64,000 bases of DNA, from contig BGZK01001371.1 of NCBI GenBank assembly GCA_005406025.1, positions 62,001-126,000 of the forward strand. Direction: 5' to 3'. Position numbers and translations under genes: made by a program. Below the pieces are notes generated by a model. The model was not told the origin of the DNA. It did not search any database and saw only the letters and a list, made by a program, of their open reading frames with translations. Below, piece after piece: positions 11,441 to 22,685 of this stretch. Source of the DNA: Eumeta japonica. Taxonomy: Eukaryota > Arthropoda > Insecta > Lepidoptera > Psychidae. The first letter of the stretch is position 1. Every line of letters starts with the position of its first letter.

Positions 11441-12529
11441 GCAGCAGCTAATCGAGGTAACTGTACATAACTGTGTTATATACTTCGGTTACAGAGCGAG
11501 CGTCTGTAGCGTGTATACGTAAGCGTAGCACATACGCGTACGCTTAACCGAAATAAGGTATCGGCACACCGGTTACACGAACGACGTATCGGGGGATATG
11601 TCTTGAGACGATTATCGGGAAAAAGAGAGAATTGTAAAACTGAATACTTCAGTTTAAATATATATGTGAAAAGAACATTAAAATTTCATTCACATATTTA
11701 ATTTGCTATAAATAGTAATTAAAAAAACATATATACATAACACATAACACAATACAGTTTTTTAGCAGTCTGCATTGGTAAAATAAACCCACTTGATATT
11801 GATGAATCTCACCGCAATATTTTTTTTCTAAAATTATATTGGTTATAACAAAAGTCAATTACTTTTTACTTTGGTTTGGTTTTGATTGTGGTTGTATTTT
11901 ATTGAATCGATTTTTTTTTTTATTTCTATGTTTTGTAGCCATAGCATATTTTTTATTAACTTAATACGATTAAGATTTTAATTTTAAGCAATGTAATGTA
12001 CAACATTTGATCGAATTCAAGTAATGCGTTATAATCTGGACCTAGAAGACGTCTAGAACATTTTTGTTTCATATATTTTATTATCAATTTGATAATATAC
12101 TTAATAATGGACGCAACCCAACAAACAATAAATGTCATGAAAATAAAGATAACTGTTAACTAATTAACACGACAATCTCAAAGAAAACAGATAAAATCTT
12201 TATACTTGACTTAAGAATCTACACAATCAAATGTCTTCCTTTACTATTATCGGTGTGATATCTTTTAATCGCATTAAAAGCTGTTGTAGAGGAAAATAAA
12301 GTCTCAATGAGTGGTTTTGTACGTGAACAGCGAGCAAGCCTACAATGACTAATACGCGTCTATGCAGCGACGCGTCCGTGGATAGTGACCCGTAGTGAGC
12401 GTTAATTTAATACCCAAAGTTGGTTCATTCTGTTGAATCATGAATACACGTATGCAAAGCAAGATTTTCTAAAAAAACATCATTTATACTGATATTCTTA
12501 ACATCACCATACCCAAATAGAAATCTTCA
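11441..12529. other. AT-rich, nothing recognised
   Basis: AT-rich DNA with poly-T runs. A small inverted pair ATATGTGAA/TTCACATAT lies near 11660-11695. Confidence 0.45.
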
Positions 12530-12895
12530 GATGTATCGAGACCCGCGGAGCTCGTGTGCCGCATCGCCGAGATTATGATAAGATTCGTGCACGAGCCCGC
12601 GCCGCCGCGCCCCACCCGCGCCCGCGCCGCCGACGCGAACACCCGTCAGGACGTCGCGCCCGCGCTGACGCCCACGGACGCCGTAGTGCCGAATATACTA
12701 TGTTATTACGCTGGTGATTTCTCGCGCGAAAACCCGGTTCTCGGGTTTCGGCACACGTCTTGGATGTATCTAATGTACTTATTTTGGAGCGAAGTCACTC
12801 GGGCGGGGGCATGTCGAGGTACGGAGTACTTTCAGCGAGGCGAACGGCGCGCTTGCCGTCCTGAAATATTTGAAATTACATATATTACATATCAT
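12530..12895. promoter_or_regulatory. GC/CpG-rich island
   Basis: This CpG-dense block starts at GACCCGCGGAGCTCGTG. A 114-codon open frame crosses it, but the translation (APPRPTRARAADANT...) is composition-driven and leaves the island into AT-rich DNA with no splice logic. Regulatory function is only a possibility. Confidence 0.3.
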
Positions 12896-13669
12896 TAGTG
12901 GGTCGAGGTCTATGGAATCGGATAAATATCGCGAAAGCTTAAGAAATGGCGCATTATTTGTAGAATGAAAAAAAAAATGTCTTGTGTTTTAAACTGGGAG
13001 AAAGATGAAAAAAATATTTATATGAAGAATTCGAAGTAATGTCATAAACAAAAGGGGAGAGAGTTGAAGAAAAGAAAATATTATGTACGGGGGTTTTAAA
13101 TAAGTGAATTTTATTGATTTACGAAAAGTGTATTATAGTGAACCGCTTGTTCACAGCAATGTAATGGGGAATCATTAATATTATATTACTCAATAAGAAG
13201 TCTGATGATTTTCACAGACTAGGATATTAGTTCGTCGACTTTCATTTTTTCCTTTTTCTTATGTTTGATTATCGCAATATTGAATATTGATACTGTCATG
13301 TCTTATAGAAAAAATTAAGACAAATCGATTGACGTAAGAATCATCAAAATTGGCCTACACGTTTAGTATCTAGAACGCTACAAAGGAACAAACACGTACA
13401 CACACATACAGATTGATAAATTGCATAAAGTGCGAAGTCTCTTTGTAGAGATTAAATAAGAAGTTTTCCATAATATACATTTTTGGTTTGTATCATGTCC
13501 AAGTATAGATAGACCTAAGAAGTGGCACGCAATTAAGCCCCTTGCAAAAACAAAAAGAATACCATCCAAGATATGTGTACCACACGTTACAAATATTATT
13601 GAGGTCACCGCGTTCCCTTTGTTTTTACGAGCGAGAGAGAAACTCGCGCCCAAGAGTCACCACCGCTCC
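12896..13669. other. AT-rich, nothing recognised
   Basis: AT-rich DNA. A 91-codon minus-strand frame (13378-13653) has no recognisable family and is not convincing. Confidence 0.4.
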
Positions 13670-14640
13670 ATAAACAGAGGTACCAGGGTGACATAACCGT
13701 CGTGGCAGTTAATTAGCTGCGGAGGGCGCGGCGAGACAGGCGCGGGCGCGGGTGCGGCAGCGTGCGTTTAGAGGAAATTGTCGTTTTTATACGGCTTCCA
13801 CCCCGCCGCGCGCCCCGACCGCACGCCGCCTCGCCGCGGAGCCTCCTCGCCACATTCGATGCTCATATAATGGAACATTGTTACCCTGTTACCGTCTACT
13901 GCTTATGCGTGCCTACTACTTAAATGTGAAATCTGATTACTTAAACCGCTCACCCACACACGCCGCCTAGAATTTCAGATGTCGCGAACGTCTTTATGTT
14001 TAACCGAAGAGAGCTCGGGTTTACTGAAATCGAATTCTCGTTCGTTCATAAATGACGTTTTGGATATTCGCTATAATAATAAAAAACAGATTTTCCCTAG
14101 CGGGGTATAACTCATATCATTTTTTAATCGAGTTCTGCGGCGGTCGCGGCCGTTAGCGCAGGCGGCGCGCGGGCGTGCGGGCTCATCCGATATTGCGTCT
14201 CGGCGGGAGAGCATAATGCGGGCCCGGAGCCGCGGCCCCGCTCGTAACCGTCTGGCGCAGCTAAAACCGGGCGATTCGGTTTTATACACACCCCCCATAA
14301 AAGCAAAAGGACCATACCCGGCCCGGATAAGTGGGGGGTTGTATCTTTATATCTCGCCCCCGCCGGGCGGCCCCCGCGAGCGCATTATGACCGGGGGTTC
14401 TTTGGACAGCTAAAAGAAATATCCGGTTGCCTCGCCGGGCGGCGGCCGGACGGTAATTCCTCTTCCAGTATTACTTTGCTTATTTACGGACGCTTTATCG
14501 CACCTCCTCCCGGGCGGGCGCCGACGCCGCCGCCGCCGCCGCGCCTCGCCAGCCGTATTTTTGTGTTTAATTTAATTAATGCCGGCCGTGGTGCGGTTAG
14601 GACCGGCTCGAAGCTAGAGCGGCCGACCGATTGTGCTTAA
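13670..14640. promoter_or_regulatory. Long composite GC-rich island
   Basis: GC-rich blocks alternate with short AT cores: TCGTTTTTATACGG near 13781, CGTTCATAAATGACG at 14043, GGTTTTATACAC at 14279 and TTTAATTAATGCCGGCC near 14571. Open frames on both strands overlap and are arginine/proline/alanine-rich, as expected from composition alone. The pattern of homeodomain-like cores in CpG-rich DNA recurs in other islands of this window. Confidence 0.35.
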
Positions 14641-16559
14641 ATGCTCGACTTCACTTCTGTTTTGAGGCTGCGAAAGCAATTTTACGATAGCAATCGTATT
14701 TTCCTTCTTATATAATCGATTTATTACTTAGCACATCAGACCCGATCTCAAGCCTGACCGATAAGGGTTGGTAACTTTCTTTAAAGGTTCATTAACATGC
14801 AGGTTTCTTTGTGATATTTTTTTTAATGGCTCGAAGCAGACATATTAAGGCAAATTTCAGTGATGCAGGCTTGCTAGAGTATAGAACCCGCATCTCCAGC
14901 GTTGCGGGGGGTACGTTAGCCAGTACAGTGTCACTGCATTTTTTTACTCAGTAGGTTAATTCCGCAAATAGTAAATGAGATCGATGCATAAATTAAAATG
15001 CAGAATGGTAACCTTTTCTTAAAGTTTTATCAATTGACTTAATGTTCAGACAACTTTGTAATATGTGCTTGAAACCGTGAACTCTGTAAATATATACTTC
15101 ATAGATTTTTGCTTTGCACGGTGTACTAGACATTCCTGTAAATAAAAAAAATAAAACAGTGTTCACAACTCTTAGTATTTTTCTGGAAATGCTGGATATT
15201 TATCACAAGCTGATCTAAAAAAGATACTTAATAGTCCAAGAGTAGAAAATATGAAGAGTCTATTTATATATGAATACGTATAATCTTTTTGAAAAAAAGT
15301 AAACCTTAAGCTTTTTTAAAAAAATAAACACAAACATGCACTAGCAAAAGACATCAACGTCGATACCGATCAACGTGAATCAACATTCATATTAAATTAC
15401 ACATATAACAACACCATACTTTTAAAAAATCTGTAATAAATTTAATAAACAGAAACTTTGGAAACTAATAATTAAGACGGAATCATGTCGTAGTGTAGAC
15501 GTTAATTTGAACGGTTATTCAAATTTGGGTATTTTTGTTTCTTATATTACCACAATTGAGATAACATTAAACAATACCTGGAAATTTAATTAATCAGTAC
15601 TTATTATAAAATCGTTAATGTAAACAATCACTACGTAGCTTATTTTTATTAAGGTTTCATCGTTGGAGATTTAATTACTTCATACTTTATTTTTTGGTTT
15701 TGATTTTCTAAAAAAAACACGTAAATCCTTTTTCTGAGATATGATTGTACGACGTTCGCAGCATCTAACAAAAGCCTCTTTAACTTCTATAACACCATGA
15801 TAAATCACAACAGAATTGAGAATACGTATCAATTTAGAAAGCTAATTTTTTAGAACCGCCTATAATATCTATGAGTATGAACCTAATATAAATTATATTA
15901 GCTGCTTGGCATGTGTCAAGTGGATTTTATGTTGCTTGTCCTTAAAATCGGTCTGAACACGTCTTAACAAAAATAAAAAATAGCTCAAATTCGAAAATTC
16001 CAGCTAAAATGGCGTGATTAAGAACGGTGCCATCCAGTTCATTACAAAATACTCTCTTTGGGCGATGTAAGTGAATAATAAATGAATTCGCTGTAGGGTG
16101 TGGCATAAAAAAAAGTACATACTAATTTTGTTAAATTTTGAAATGCTATAAATATGAAATTTATTACGATTTGCGTAGTTCATTTACATGCTTATTTATT
16201 AAAATAAATGGGTCATTAGCAAAAACTGATTGGGAGACAAATAGAGAGATAGAGAGAGAGACATTTAGATCGAGAACAACATTTTCAACAATGTAGACTT
16301 CGAAAAGGGTCCATCTAGAATAATCTAGATCGTATGCATGTGCACGTAGGCGAAGCTGCTCGCGAAAGTGTGTTACAAAAAAGCGCGTGCCGTAAACAGT
16401 TAACGTTAACTTCGAGTTGAGAGCTTGTTGTATGCAAATTTTTGGTTTACTCTTAAATGGAATATCGGTTATTACATTTTTGACGGTACCTATTATATTG
16501 ATCAGTTTCTAGGTTACAGTTAGCGTTTTGAGCATAGCGGTTTCTTCACCGACACGAGT
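14641..16559. other. AT-rich; weak SINE-like trace at 14870-14945
   Basis: Near 14885 the minus strand reads GGAGATGCGGGTTCTATAC, a poor B-box-like string that could be a tRNA-derived SINE relic. The rest is AT-rich with nothing recognised. Confidence 0.35.
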
Positions 16560-17270
16560 GAGAATAAATTTGTTCATAGGGTACGCTCGATTTTGGGGCG
16601 ACCGAAGCGCCTCTCGACGCGCTGCGTTCGTAAATAAATAAATGAACACAACTAATGGGAGGACCGAGGGCTCGGCGAGTCGAAAGGGCCACCGTCGAAC
16701 CCTAGGCCCCATTCAAGCAACTTTCCGCCAGGAGAGCAGAAAATTTCAAAGATATTGCCAACTCGTAATCGGGCCGACCCAACTTGAATTTTGGGGTTTT
16801 CCCCGGCAAAGTTCGGCTCAAAGACGTCCTCAAAGGGCCGGTGGGCGGGCGCAGGGAGGCGGGAGGGCCGGGTATCAAAGTTTGCCCCCGCCGGCGCGGC
16901 GCGGCGCGGCGGGCGCGGGCGCGGCTATCGGGCCCCGCGCCTTTGGGAGCGAGCCGTGTAGGCGTGCCGAGAGCTTTTGCTACTTTGTTACGAGGCCGCC
17001 TTTTGCCGCGTGACAGCGCACTTGTACTTCGTACTTACCGCGCTCCTGTGGGTGTACTAGAGCGAGCGCCCGCGCCGCGCGCCGCGCGCCGCCCCGGGCC
17101 GTCCTCCTTCGAATTATTTATGACGGGCCCCCGCCGGGTAATTTCATTTATCGAGCGATAACGCCGCCCGAGCCGATACCGCCTCGCGGAAAATGAATTA
17201 AAATCAGGCACGAGGATGCGGCCGGCCGGCGCCGCTCCCGCGTGCCGCGTTCGATTTTAAGGATACTCTT
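16560..17270. promoter_or_regulatory. GC-rich island with TCAAAG cluster
   Basis: TCAAAG (TCF/LEF-type CTTTGA) occurs at 16746, 16818, 16830 and 16875. A palindromic GGGGTTTTCCCC (16793-16804) resembles a Rel/kB site, and TTTATGACGG lies at 17117-17126. The 123- and 125-codon overlapping open frames are two readings of the same GC-rich DNA and are rejected as genes. Function is inference. Confidence 0.4.
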
Positions 17271-18094
17271 GAGCACTAATACGTAGATTCGTTATAACCT
17301 GCAATCCTAACTGTGTCGGTATGAAACTGGTCATGAGTAATCGTAATAAGCGTCGCAGCAGCGAGAATACAGGCCCGCAGAACAGGGTGGAGAAGAAGAG
17401 ATATTGTCCCCCATTTTTTATTCAACTGTACGACTCGAATCGCCTGAAACTAATTTCACCTCGATACAGTTAATTATCGATAACAAATAGAGATATTCGA
17501 AAGCCAATTTCGTTTTCTACCGTAAAACGAACTACTGTTTCAAATTGACAGAGTGGTAATGGAAAATATACCTACCAAGAGTTCAAAATCTAGATGCCAC
17601 TTAACATGAAAATTGAATAATTATAGACAAGAATCACAATCTCAAGAGATGTAATGATAGAACTATTATGAATAAAGAAGTTCATGTGTCCGTACGTTAA
17701 TCGCGAATTCACAAAGGGACCGATCGACTCTGACTTTAGGATAATGTAAGATGATAGCAAAATTTTGATAAATGAGAAATTTTTGTTCGTCGTTCTTGGG
17801 GACCCCGCATCGGTCCGCTAGGGATTATGTGTGTGTCACTACGGCGCATTGAAACAACAAAGCAACGTAAAATTTTGAATAAGGTCGTGCAACAATTAAG
17901 ATTGTAACATAACTCCGTTTTCTACTCTATATTCATATTCATATCGAGGACAGAGTCGCGAACTCTAACCACTATACAACGAAACGTTCCTTTTATACAA
18001 AATAAGCATTACTAACACAAATACGAACGCAGCAGGTCTATTCGTAAAGCGGCTCATCGAGAAACGTTAAATTTCTTTTTTGCAACCGATCCGT
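17271..18094. other. AT-rich; tRNA-like trace near 17945
   Basis: On the minus strand at 17945-17985, GTTGTATAGTGGTTAGAGTT followed by CGCGACTCTGTCC resembles the A-box half of the tRNA-derived head of a lepidopteran SINE (GTATAGTGGTTAGAG...). No cloverleaf or full SINE follows. The rest shows nothing. Confidence 0.35.
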
Positions 18095-18330
18095 TTTCGA
18101 GTTCAGACCGATGACAGGCCGAAGGCTCAAGCGGCTGCGGTCGGCGTAGGGCGCGGGCCGTGCCGGGCGCGCGTAGGCCTCCAGGATCCGCTCTAAAGCG
18201 CTATTTACAATAGCAGTAACGGCCGAGCCCGGGCCGCGGGCCGGCGCGCCCGACCGCCGTTATTTAGGACAGTTTGTTAGTTCAGTTAGGTGAGGCAGCC
18301 TAGTTTTATGACGGTTACGCTGAATATGAA
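18095..18330. promoter_or_regulatory. GC-rich island
   Basis: A CpG-rich block with CGGGCCGTGCCGGGCGCGCG ends in TAGTTTTATGACGGTTACGC. TTTATGACGG (18305-18314) is identical to the 10-mer at 17117 in the neighbouring island. Confidence 0.35.
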
Positions 18331-18889
18331 ACCTGTTGGGTAACCGACGATAAAAATAAATACGGCCCTTACCTAAAACCTACAGCATGTTACGATGTAA
18401 CATAAATATGAAATCTCAGTACATGTACACGTTTGACGGGTTACGTGATGTTAATTTGGAATTTTCTTTAAAGGAATGATAATATTAAAAAATGAATGTA
18501 ACGTACGGAGCGTGATCTAGCGACTGATTCAAAAACTCAATATCTCGATCCGACACGTACTTGGTAAATTTTCGCAAAAAAAAAATCGCAAAAGAATTTT
18601 TCTGTAAATTACAATTTGAGATATAGAACAACCAAAAAAAATTGGTCATTCCAACTGAAACGAATAGAATAATATATCGAATTTGTAAAGTCGATCTTGA
18701 GTGGAACAATATTTTGCTTGTCGTATTAGTATAGTTACTAAATACTTGTACGAATAATCAAATCGGTTTAATTATACGCATTATTTGTTAATTCAACGAA
18801 TTGCTCAGCCATCGCAACGGAATACATTTAACCAAGCTAAATTAGTACTCAGACTTTTTGTGTCAGTGCAATAAGTTGCTAGAACATTA
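18331..18889. other. AT-rich, nothing recognised
   Basis: AT-rich DNA; the minus-strand frame 18485-18709 has no family resemblance. Confidence 0.45.
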
Positions 18890-19022
18890 ATTTTTATATT
18901 GATTCCATCTTGAACCCGAGTTTCTAGCTTGGTTCCGATTTCGATTTTGATTCTCGGCTCCTAATTAGAGCTTAATTCCGTTCTCAACATCGATTTAGAT
19001 TCCAATCTTTTCAGATTCCGGT
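18890..19022 (+). repeat. Degenerate hexamer lead-in to the minisatellite
   Basis: Pyrimidine-biased degenerate units (GATTCCATCTTGAACCCGAG, TGGTTCCGATTTCGATTTTG, GATTCCGGTCC) resemble the 10290 and 25060 family and pass directly into the 52-bp array. Confidence 0.5.
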
Positions 19023-19842
19023 CCAACTGTCTCAATACTCATCCCGACCTCAATTTTGCTTCTCTGGCTCCGGTCATACTGCCTCAATACTAATCCCGAC
19101 CTCAATTTTGCTTATCGGACTCCGGCCATACTGTCTCAATACTCATTCCGACCTCAGTTTTGCTTCTCTGGCTCTTGTCATACTGCCTCAATACTAATCC
19201 CGACCTCAATTTTGCTTATCTGACTTCGGCCATACTGTCTCAATACTAATCCCGACCTCAATTTTGCTTTTCTGACTCCAGTCATACTGTCTCAATACTC
19301 ATTCCGACCTCAGTTTTGCTTCTCTGGCTCTTGTCATACTGCCTCAATACTAATCCCGAACTCAATTTTGCTTATCTGACTTCGGCCATACTGTCTCAAT
19401 ATTAATCCCGACCTCAATTTTGCTTTTCTGACTCCAGTCATACTGTCTCAATACTCATCCCGACCTCAGTTTTGCTTCTCTGGCTCTTGTCATACTGCCT
19501 CAATACTAATCCCGACCTCAATTTTGCTTATCTGACTTCGGCCATACTGTCTCAATGCAAATCCCGATCTCAATTTTGCTTATCTGACTTCGGCCATACC
19601 GTCTCAATACTAATCCCGACCTCAATTTTGCTTATCTGACTTCGGCCATACTGTCTCAATACTAATCCCGATCTCAATTTTGCTTTTCTGACTCCAGTCA
19701 TACTGTCTCAATAATCATTCCCACCTCAATTTTGCTTTTGTTACTCCAGTCATACTGTCTTAATACTCATCCCGACCTCAGTTTTGCTTCTCTGGTTCCG
19801 GTCATACTGCCTCAATACTCATCCCGACCTCAATTTTGGTTT
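19023..19842 (+). repeat. 52-bp minisatellite with 156-bp higher-order pattern
   Basis: There are fifteen full 52-bp units plus a partial one. Unit starts are at 19023, 19075, 19127 and every 52 bp to 19803. The shared core is CATACTGTCTCAATACTAAT then CCCGACCTCAATTTTGCTT. Unit ends fall into three variants: A (CTCTGGCTC...), B (ATCTGACTTCGGC) and C (TTCTGACTCCAGT). The order is A B A B C A B C A B B B C C A, so the A-B-C trimer (156 bp) repeats from 19127. It arose inside the degenerate ATTCCGAT family. Confidence 0.9.
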
Positions 19843-20789
19843 CGACCCCTATTCCAGCTTCAAAGTACCAAAACCTGACCTCGCTTCAGATTCTATTTAT
19901 TACATATAAATAATATAAAAACAACAACAAAGTTCACCTACTGTTTACTTAATATATTTTTGAATGATCCCTCGTGACCTTCCTTTTTTTTTATTTATTG
20001 ATCTTCCTTTTTTTTATTGATACCTGAAATAAAGGATATTTGCATCGCCTCCTCGGAATTTTTAAATCGTCTCTCTAGAAACTTCCATTGTACAACTTTT
20101 TTTATTTTAGCCGTCAAATGTGTTCGAATTCTTAGAAAACTACCTGTGTATTAGATCGGGATAATAAATGTCTTTTAATCTATAGTTTAATCTAATCTGT
20201 GTTAATTTATATCAAAATCGCTTCATTATAAACGTTTTTGGTATTGGAACGAAGCTCCTTATCGCACGTTATACTCAAACGCTCGGCAGATGACAGCCAC
20301 ACGAAAAAAAGTGTAACCGCAACGAAAAATGCTTACCGCTGTATAGTGTAAGCTAGGCTTGTACACTAAGCCTCGATCGTTCTGTGTCCTTGCGTTATTT
20401 TTTTTTTATAATTGTAATGATAAATTATAATAAAAAAATATATTTACTACATACAAATATTTCTTACCATTTATTCACTATTCTAATTATTATTTATTTA
20501 ATAACTTTCAAACCATTTTAATGAATGTCATTGTTATAATTCAGTTCATATAATATATTTACACATAGCGACGGGAACTTCGTTCCAATCGGGTGTCTAA
20601 AGATATTTCATGAGTGTTTTCTCAAAGCTTCAGGTTTAGTTGGTGCCTCCAATTAAGTATCACTGATTCTCTATGTAATTTTTCGGAATTAAAATAATTT
20701 CACTAATAATTGATATCAAAAACGGTACAGGAGTTTACCGTGAACAGGTATTAACAGACAAATAACTTTGAAAAATTAAAATATTATTA
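19843..20789. other. AT-rich, nothing firm
   Basis: AT-rich DNA with a short duplicated CTTCCTTTTTTTT...ATTGAT near 19980-20022. A GACGGGAACTTCGTTCC trace at 20570 may be a repeat-tail relic. Confidence 0.4.
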
Positions 20790-20869
20790 TTGACATATTA
20801 TACATACATATACATGTATGTAAGTATGTATGTATGTATACATATATATGTATATATGTATATATTTAT

Positions 20870-20936
<67 letters not shown>
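20790..20936. repeat. Compound microsatellite
   Basis: Irregular TATG/CATA runs are followed by (CA)18 at 20875-20910 and (TA)13 at 20911-20936. The long open frame here is only the repeat read through. Confidence 0.95.
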
Positions 20937-20940
<4 letters not shown>

Positions 20941-21092
20941 ATGAAAGTGGTTTTCTTTGTTATATAATCACGTAAAAACTACTGAACGCAATAAAACGAT
21001 GACCATCGACCATCTGTAACGATTGTCTGCACGAATGTCTGGTTATATGCTATTTATACCACCATCCCATCAAAAACATAAATGTGAGATGA

Positions 21093-21657
21093 GAGCCAAG
21101 TTCAATATTATGATATATGCCTTGGGTTTTGACTTCAACGACAAAAGAAGTAAGATCTAAACTGGTGCCAAGTTCAATGGTCAGTCCTGAAATTTATTTA
21201 TAACAACATAAAATATTTTATAACAACTTAAACTATCATTTCTTCTTACAAATTAGGATAACATATTGGAGCCTAAGGTCTGACTTGGCTAGTTTTCATA
21301 TACGAATTATTATTAAATTCCTACTAAAACAGTCATGGAAGAGCCCTATGTTCGATGGCTAGTTTCTACCAGCAAGCCGAATTTTCGGAAAAATAAAATA
21401 AGAATTTACAGCTTTAGAACTTACGAAGGCTATAATAATATAATTCGTATATGAAAACTAGCCAAGTCAAACCTTAGGCATCAATATATAATCCTAAGTT
21501 ATAAGAAGAAATTATATTTTAAGTTGTTATAAAATATTTTATTATGTTATAAATAAATTTCAGGACCGACCTTTGAACTTAGCACCCATTTAGATCTCAC
21601 TTCTTTTGTCGTTGAAGTCAAAACCCAAGGCATATATCATAATATTGAACTTGGCTC
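21093..21657. mobile_element. Long-arm fold-back element (MITE-like)
   Basis: The arms are about 220 bp each (21093-21316 and 21432-21657) around a 115-bp centre. The outer end on each side reads GAGCCAAGTTCAATATTATG, and arms such as CTTGGGTTTTGACTTCAACG and TTGGCTAGTTTTCATATACG match almost throughout (roughly 90% by eye). There is no coding. I could not define a clear target duplication, so the superfamily is open. An intronic transcript would fold into a long double strand. Confidence 0.85.
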
Positions 21658-22569
21658 GTAATAAAACATTTTTGTTTCGCATTTCACGTCTTCTTGTACA
21701 GAAATTATTAGTAGGTACTAATTCATAATAAAATTATTACCAACTATTTTTTGTTAAACTACTGTATTTTCCTACGATTACGGGGTATAATTGTCTTTTT
21801 TTTGTGTTATGTTCTATAATATTCACGTGAAGACCTTAAAATCCACATAAAGACCGGCTGTCGTCAATTCTGATTGCTAATCCTTGCATTATAGGTACTA
21901 CAAGTAAGTGTTCCCAATAGAATAAATTAATTGAAAAATTATAATAAAATTATAAAAATTTACTAGTTTTCGATTTATTCCTTTGTATTCACGCATCTGC
22001 CTATCTGGATGCCAAATTTAAACTTTCTAGGACATTTGAAACGTGGTTAGAGTTTTGATCTATAGGTAGGACATCTGGAACGTGGTTACAGTTTTGATCT
22101 ATAATAAAAATGACGATTTTTGGACGTTAATATCGAAGTAACCTTTTGAAGTGTGTGTATGACATTTGGAGCACATATGTATCTCATAAGTCTCAATATA
22201 TGAGCCAAATTTGACATATTTTTGTGAAATAGTTTTTGAGTTATGAGGGGGTCAAAAGTAGCTCCAAATGGTTCGTATAACATTACATACGGTGCTGCTT
22301 GTCAGTTATGTTAGCTTGAACTTGGCTCGAAATGCTACCGCCTGTCTAGATAAATGTATAAAAATGTATGTTTTTTTTAATGTTCGCCATGCGATGGCGT
22401 GATCGCTGACGGATTATAATCAAATTTTCCATAGAAGTAGATTATGTAAAGACATAATTTAAAGAAGTAATACAAAAAAGACTTTTTTATTTGAAAAAAA
22501 AAAGTGCATTAACACCGGTAAAAAGTAATAATTTATTATCATTAACACCAATGCCCCACACACAAACAA
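21658..22569. other. AT-rich with repeat-like text and a 39-bp tandem duplication
   Basis: Units TAGGACATTTGAAACGTGGT at 22028 and TAGGACATCTGGAACGTGGT at 22067 begin two adjacent copies of 39 bp. TTGAACTTGGCTCG at about 22316-22329 repeats the outer end of the fold-back element. Otherwise AT-rich. Confidence 0.5.
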
Positions 22570-22685
22570 GATGAGAACGGGAATTGGTATTGGTATTAAG
22601 AACAGGATCGGCGCGGGAGTCGACAGAATCGACATCGACATTAAGACTGCGATCGGCATCAGAATTGCCATTGACATCGGTCGAT
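22570..22685 (-). repeat. Degenerate hexamer repeat, minus copy
   Basis: GAACGGGAATTGGTATTGGT, then ACAGGATCGGCGCGGGAGTC, ATCGACATCGACATT and GCGATCGGCATCAGAATTG form a drifting purine-rich hexamer array of the ATTCCGAT family. The two minus-strand frames over it are readings of the repeat. Confidence 0.5.

Noticed and set aside
16642..17161. Two overlapping frames of 123 and 125 codons
   Set aside because: Arginine/proline/glycine-rich translations driven by GC composition in a candidate regulatory island; no family resemblance.
17945..17985. tRNA gene on the minus strand
   Set aside because: Only an A-box-like half is visible. There is no full cloverleaf or B box at the right distance, so a SINE relic is more likely.
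19023..19842. CRISPR-like array
   Set aside because: Units are contiguous 52-bp repeats with no unique spacers, and the host is a eukaryote.
20790..20975. 61-codon frame rich in Tyr, Ile, Thr and His
   Set aside because: A translation of the compound microsatellite.
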